Below are positions 8,130 through 9,172 of a DNA stretch of 9,172 bases, piece by piece (the first letter of the stretch is position 1; each line of letters begins with the position of its first letter). The DNA comes from Ruminococcaceae bacterium UBA4871 (lineage in GTDB: Bacteria > Bacillota > Clostridia > Oscillospirales > Acutalibacteraceae): the NCBI GenBank assembly GCA_002399445.1, contig DHDR01000031.1, forward strand, positions 187,324 to 196,495, in the 5' to 3' direction. Both the position numbers and the translations under genes were made by a program. The notes under the pieces were generated by a model. The model was not told the origin of the DNA. It worked only from the letters and a program-made list of their open reading frames with translations, and searched no databases.

Positions 8130-9172
8130 TCACATATTTAGTTTATTCTTATTTTTCCATGACCAGCCAAACAACTCCCCGCCATTATCGTAAAGAAAAA
8201 TCACTTTTGTTTTGGCTAACGTCTCTGCGGTAAAATCGGTATATGCTTCCTGTTTATCAAACGATATAAAAATCTGCTTTTGGCTCTGAAGATATAATTG
8301 CATAATCTTATCAATTGGAAGATCTGCAACATTCTTAAACACAAGTGAGTCATGTATCAGAACAGGCAATTCTGTAATTTTAAGAATGCTCAGATCATAA
8401 ATAATCATATTTTTATAGTTTTCACCAGTTCCTGTATTCCATTGACAGCCAAATGAATAGGCTGGTGTTCCTTTTCGAGTATTTGAAAAATGAATCTTAG
8501 GTGCATATTGGGTTCCATTATAAATAAAGTCATTCATTCGTATCATTTCCTGATTGATCATTGTTTCAACAATTTCAAGTTGTTCTGCTCTGGCATTTTC
8601 CAAACGTGTCTTTGCCTCTTTAGTTTCCGCTTTCAAAATCTTCGAGCTTTCATAGCCTTCGTTCTGCTGTTTTAAGAATGTAATACGGTTCCTTAAAGAT
8701 ACAGTTTCATCAAGGAACTTTTTAGAAACATGTGTAGGAATACCAAGTTTGCGCTGTTCTTTCTCCATCTTTTTAACGTCATCATTAGTTGCAGATATGA
8801 GAGCCTCAAGTTTTTTGACTTCATCTGTCATTTCACTAGTTAGTATGTTTTGTATTTTCTTATGAAAATTTTCAATCGTCTCCAATTTTGCGATGTCCGC
8901 CTCCGGGAAATAATCCTTCAGCTCGATAATGTCATCTGAAGTTGGCGTCAAGCCACCTCGCAAATTCGACTCTATAGCATTTAATTGTGATACCAATCTG
9001 GTACGCTGCCTTTTAAGCGTAGCTATATGTCCTTTGATTTCGGCTGCCTTATCAAGATTCTCTGTATCCTGCTCCGCAATAGAACTATCTTCTTCATTTA
9101 ACAGTTCCGTGAGATTCTGCTCTAATTTTTTAATTTCCTTTTCGTTTTCTTTTGACCTGCCCCCAAAAGTCG
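8130..9172 (-). CDS. DUF2326 family SMC/ABC-like coiled-coil protein (5' end beyond window)
   Basis: The open frame runs from the right edge to TGA at 8132-8130, giving about 346 C-terminal residues. An internal TTG at 8996 could be mistaken for the start, but the frame is open through 9172 and in-family sequence continues there, beginning with FGGRSKENE. Two long heptad-like, Glu/Lys-rich segments flank a short non-coil part (GGLTPTSDDIIELKDYFPEA), like the arms and tip of an SMC-type protein. The C-terminal domain shows an ABC signature-like GTGENYK (8412-8432), then a Walker B-like hydrophobic strand ending LIHDS (HDS at 8346-8354), then IFISFDK. The usual catalytic Glu after the Walker B Asp is replaced by Ser. 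The Walker A motif would be in the missing N-terminus. The family is assigned to DUF2326, members of which occur with ABC-three-component systems. It is co-directional with the BREX genes, 54 bases upstream of the regulator. Its substrate is unknown. Confidence 0.8.
   Translation of the reverse strand, partial: TFGGRSKENEKEIKKLEQNLTELLNEEDSSIAEQDTENLDKAAEIKGHIATLKRQRTRLVSQLNAIESNLRGGLTPTSDDIIELKDYFPEADIAKLETIENFHKKIQNILTSEMTDEVKKLEALISATNDDVKKMEKEQRKLGIPTHVSKKFLDETVSLRNRITFLKQQNEGYESSKILKAETKEAKTRLENARAEQLEIVETMINQEMIRMNDFIYNGTQYAPKIHFSNTRKGTPAYSFGCQWNTGTGENYKNMIIYDLSILKITELPVLIHDSLVFKNVADLPIDKIMQLYLQSQKQIFISFDKQEAYTDFTAETLAKTKVIFLYDNGGELFGWSWKNKNKLNM

Noticed and set aside
8088..8160. Intrinsic terminator after the DUF2326 gene
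   Set aside because: There are A- and T-rich runs but no GC-rich hairpin preceding a T run on the coding strand.
8130..8996. Treating the DUF2326 gene as complete with a start at 8996
   Set aside because: The codon at 8996 is TTG inside a coiled coil, and the frame stays open to 9172 with coiled-coil and FGGRSKENE sequence upstream. The gene is therefore truncated by the window, not short.
1..9172. CRISPR arrays, tRNA or rRNA genes, insertion sequences, recombinase genes and long direct or inverted repeats
   Set aside because: I looked for repeated units, transposase-like frames and cloverleaf-like segments and saw none. Nearly every base is accounted for by six minus-strand genes. In particular no recombinase or inverted repeat suggestive of a pglX inversion switch is visible in this window.

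Overview
The window reads as part of a low-to-middle GC Gram-positive chromosome, most likely from Clostridia. The reasons are strong purine-rich ribosome binding sites (a full AGGAGG before brxC), a GTG start, a moderate base composition (hand-counted lines range from about 32 to 58 % GC), and protein sequences of the clostridial kind. The species cannot be fixed from this sequence. Every gene I can support lies on the minus strand, so the genes run from the right-hand end towards position 1. There is no gene-free stretch longer than 54 bases.

In transcription order the layout is as follows. (1) The 3' part of a coiled-coil, SMC/ABC-like DUF2326 protein occupies 9172 down to 8130 and is cut by the window edge. 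(2) A 54-base AT-rich gap follows. (3) A small Cro/C1-type helix-turn-helix regulator lies at 8075-7815. (4) brxA lies at 7806-7177. (5) brxB lies at 7164-6568. (6) brxC, a large P-loop ATPase, lies at 6593-3003. (7) pglX, an adenine-specific DNA methyltransferase, starts at 2987 and runs off the left edge with 995 codons visible. Genes 3 to 7 are packed with gaps of 8-15 bases or an overlap of 26 bases, and look like one operon.

The gene set and order brxA-brxB-brxC-pglX is the diagnostic front half of a type 1 BREX (bacteriophage exclusion) system. In known type 1 BREX, PglX methylates a non-palindromic adenine-containing site in host DNA, and BrxA, BrxB, BrxC, PglX and PglZ (with BrxL) are involved in blocking replication of unmethylated phage DNA. 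The pglZ and brxL genes would be expected beyond position 1 and are not visible.

The less ordinary parts are three. The first gene of the operon is a tiny XRE regulator in place of the WYL-type BrxR known from some BREX loci. A DUF2326 ATPase lies immediately upstream on the same strand, a family linked to ABC-three-component type conflict systems. A clearly AT-rich block inside pglX coincides with the expected target-recognition region and suggests exchange of DNA specificity.
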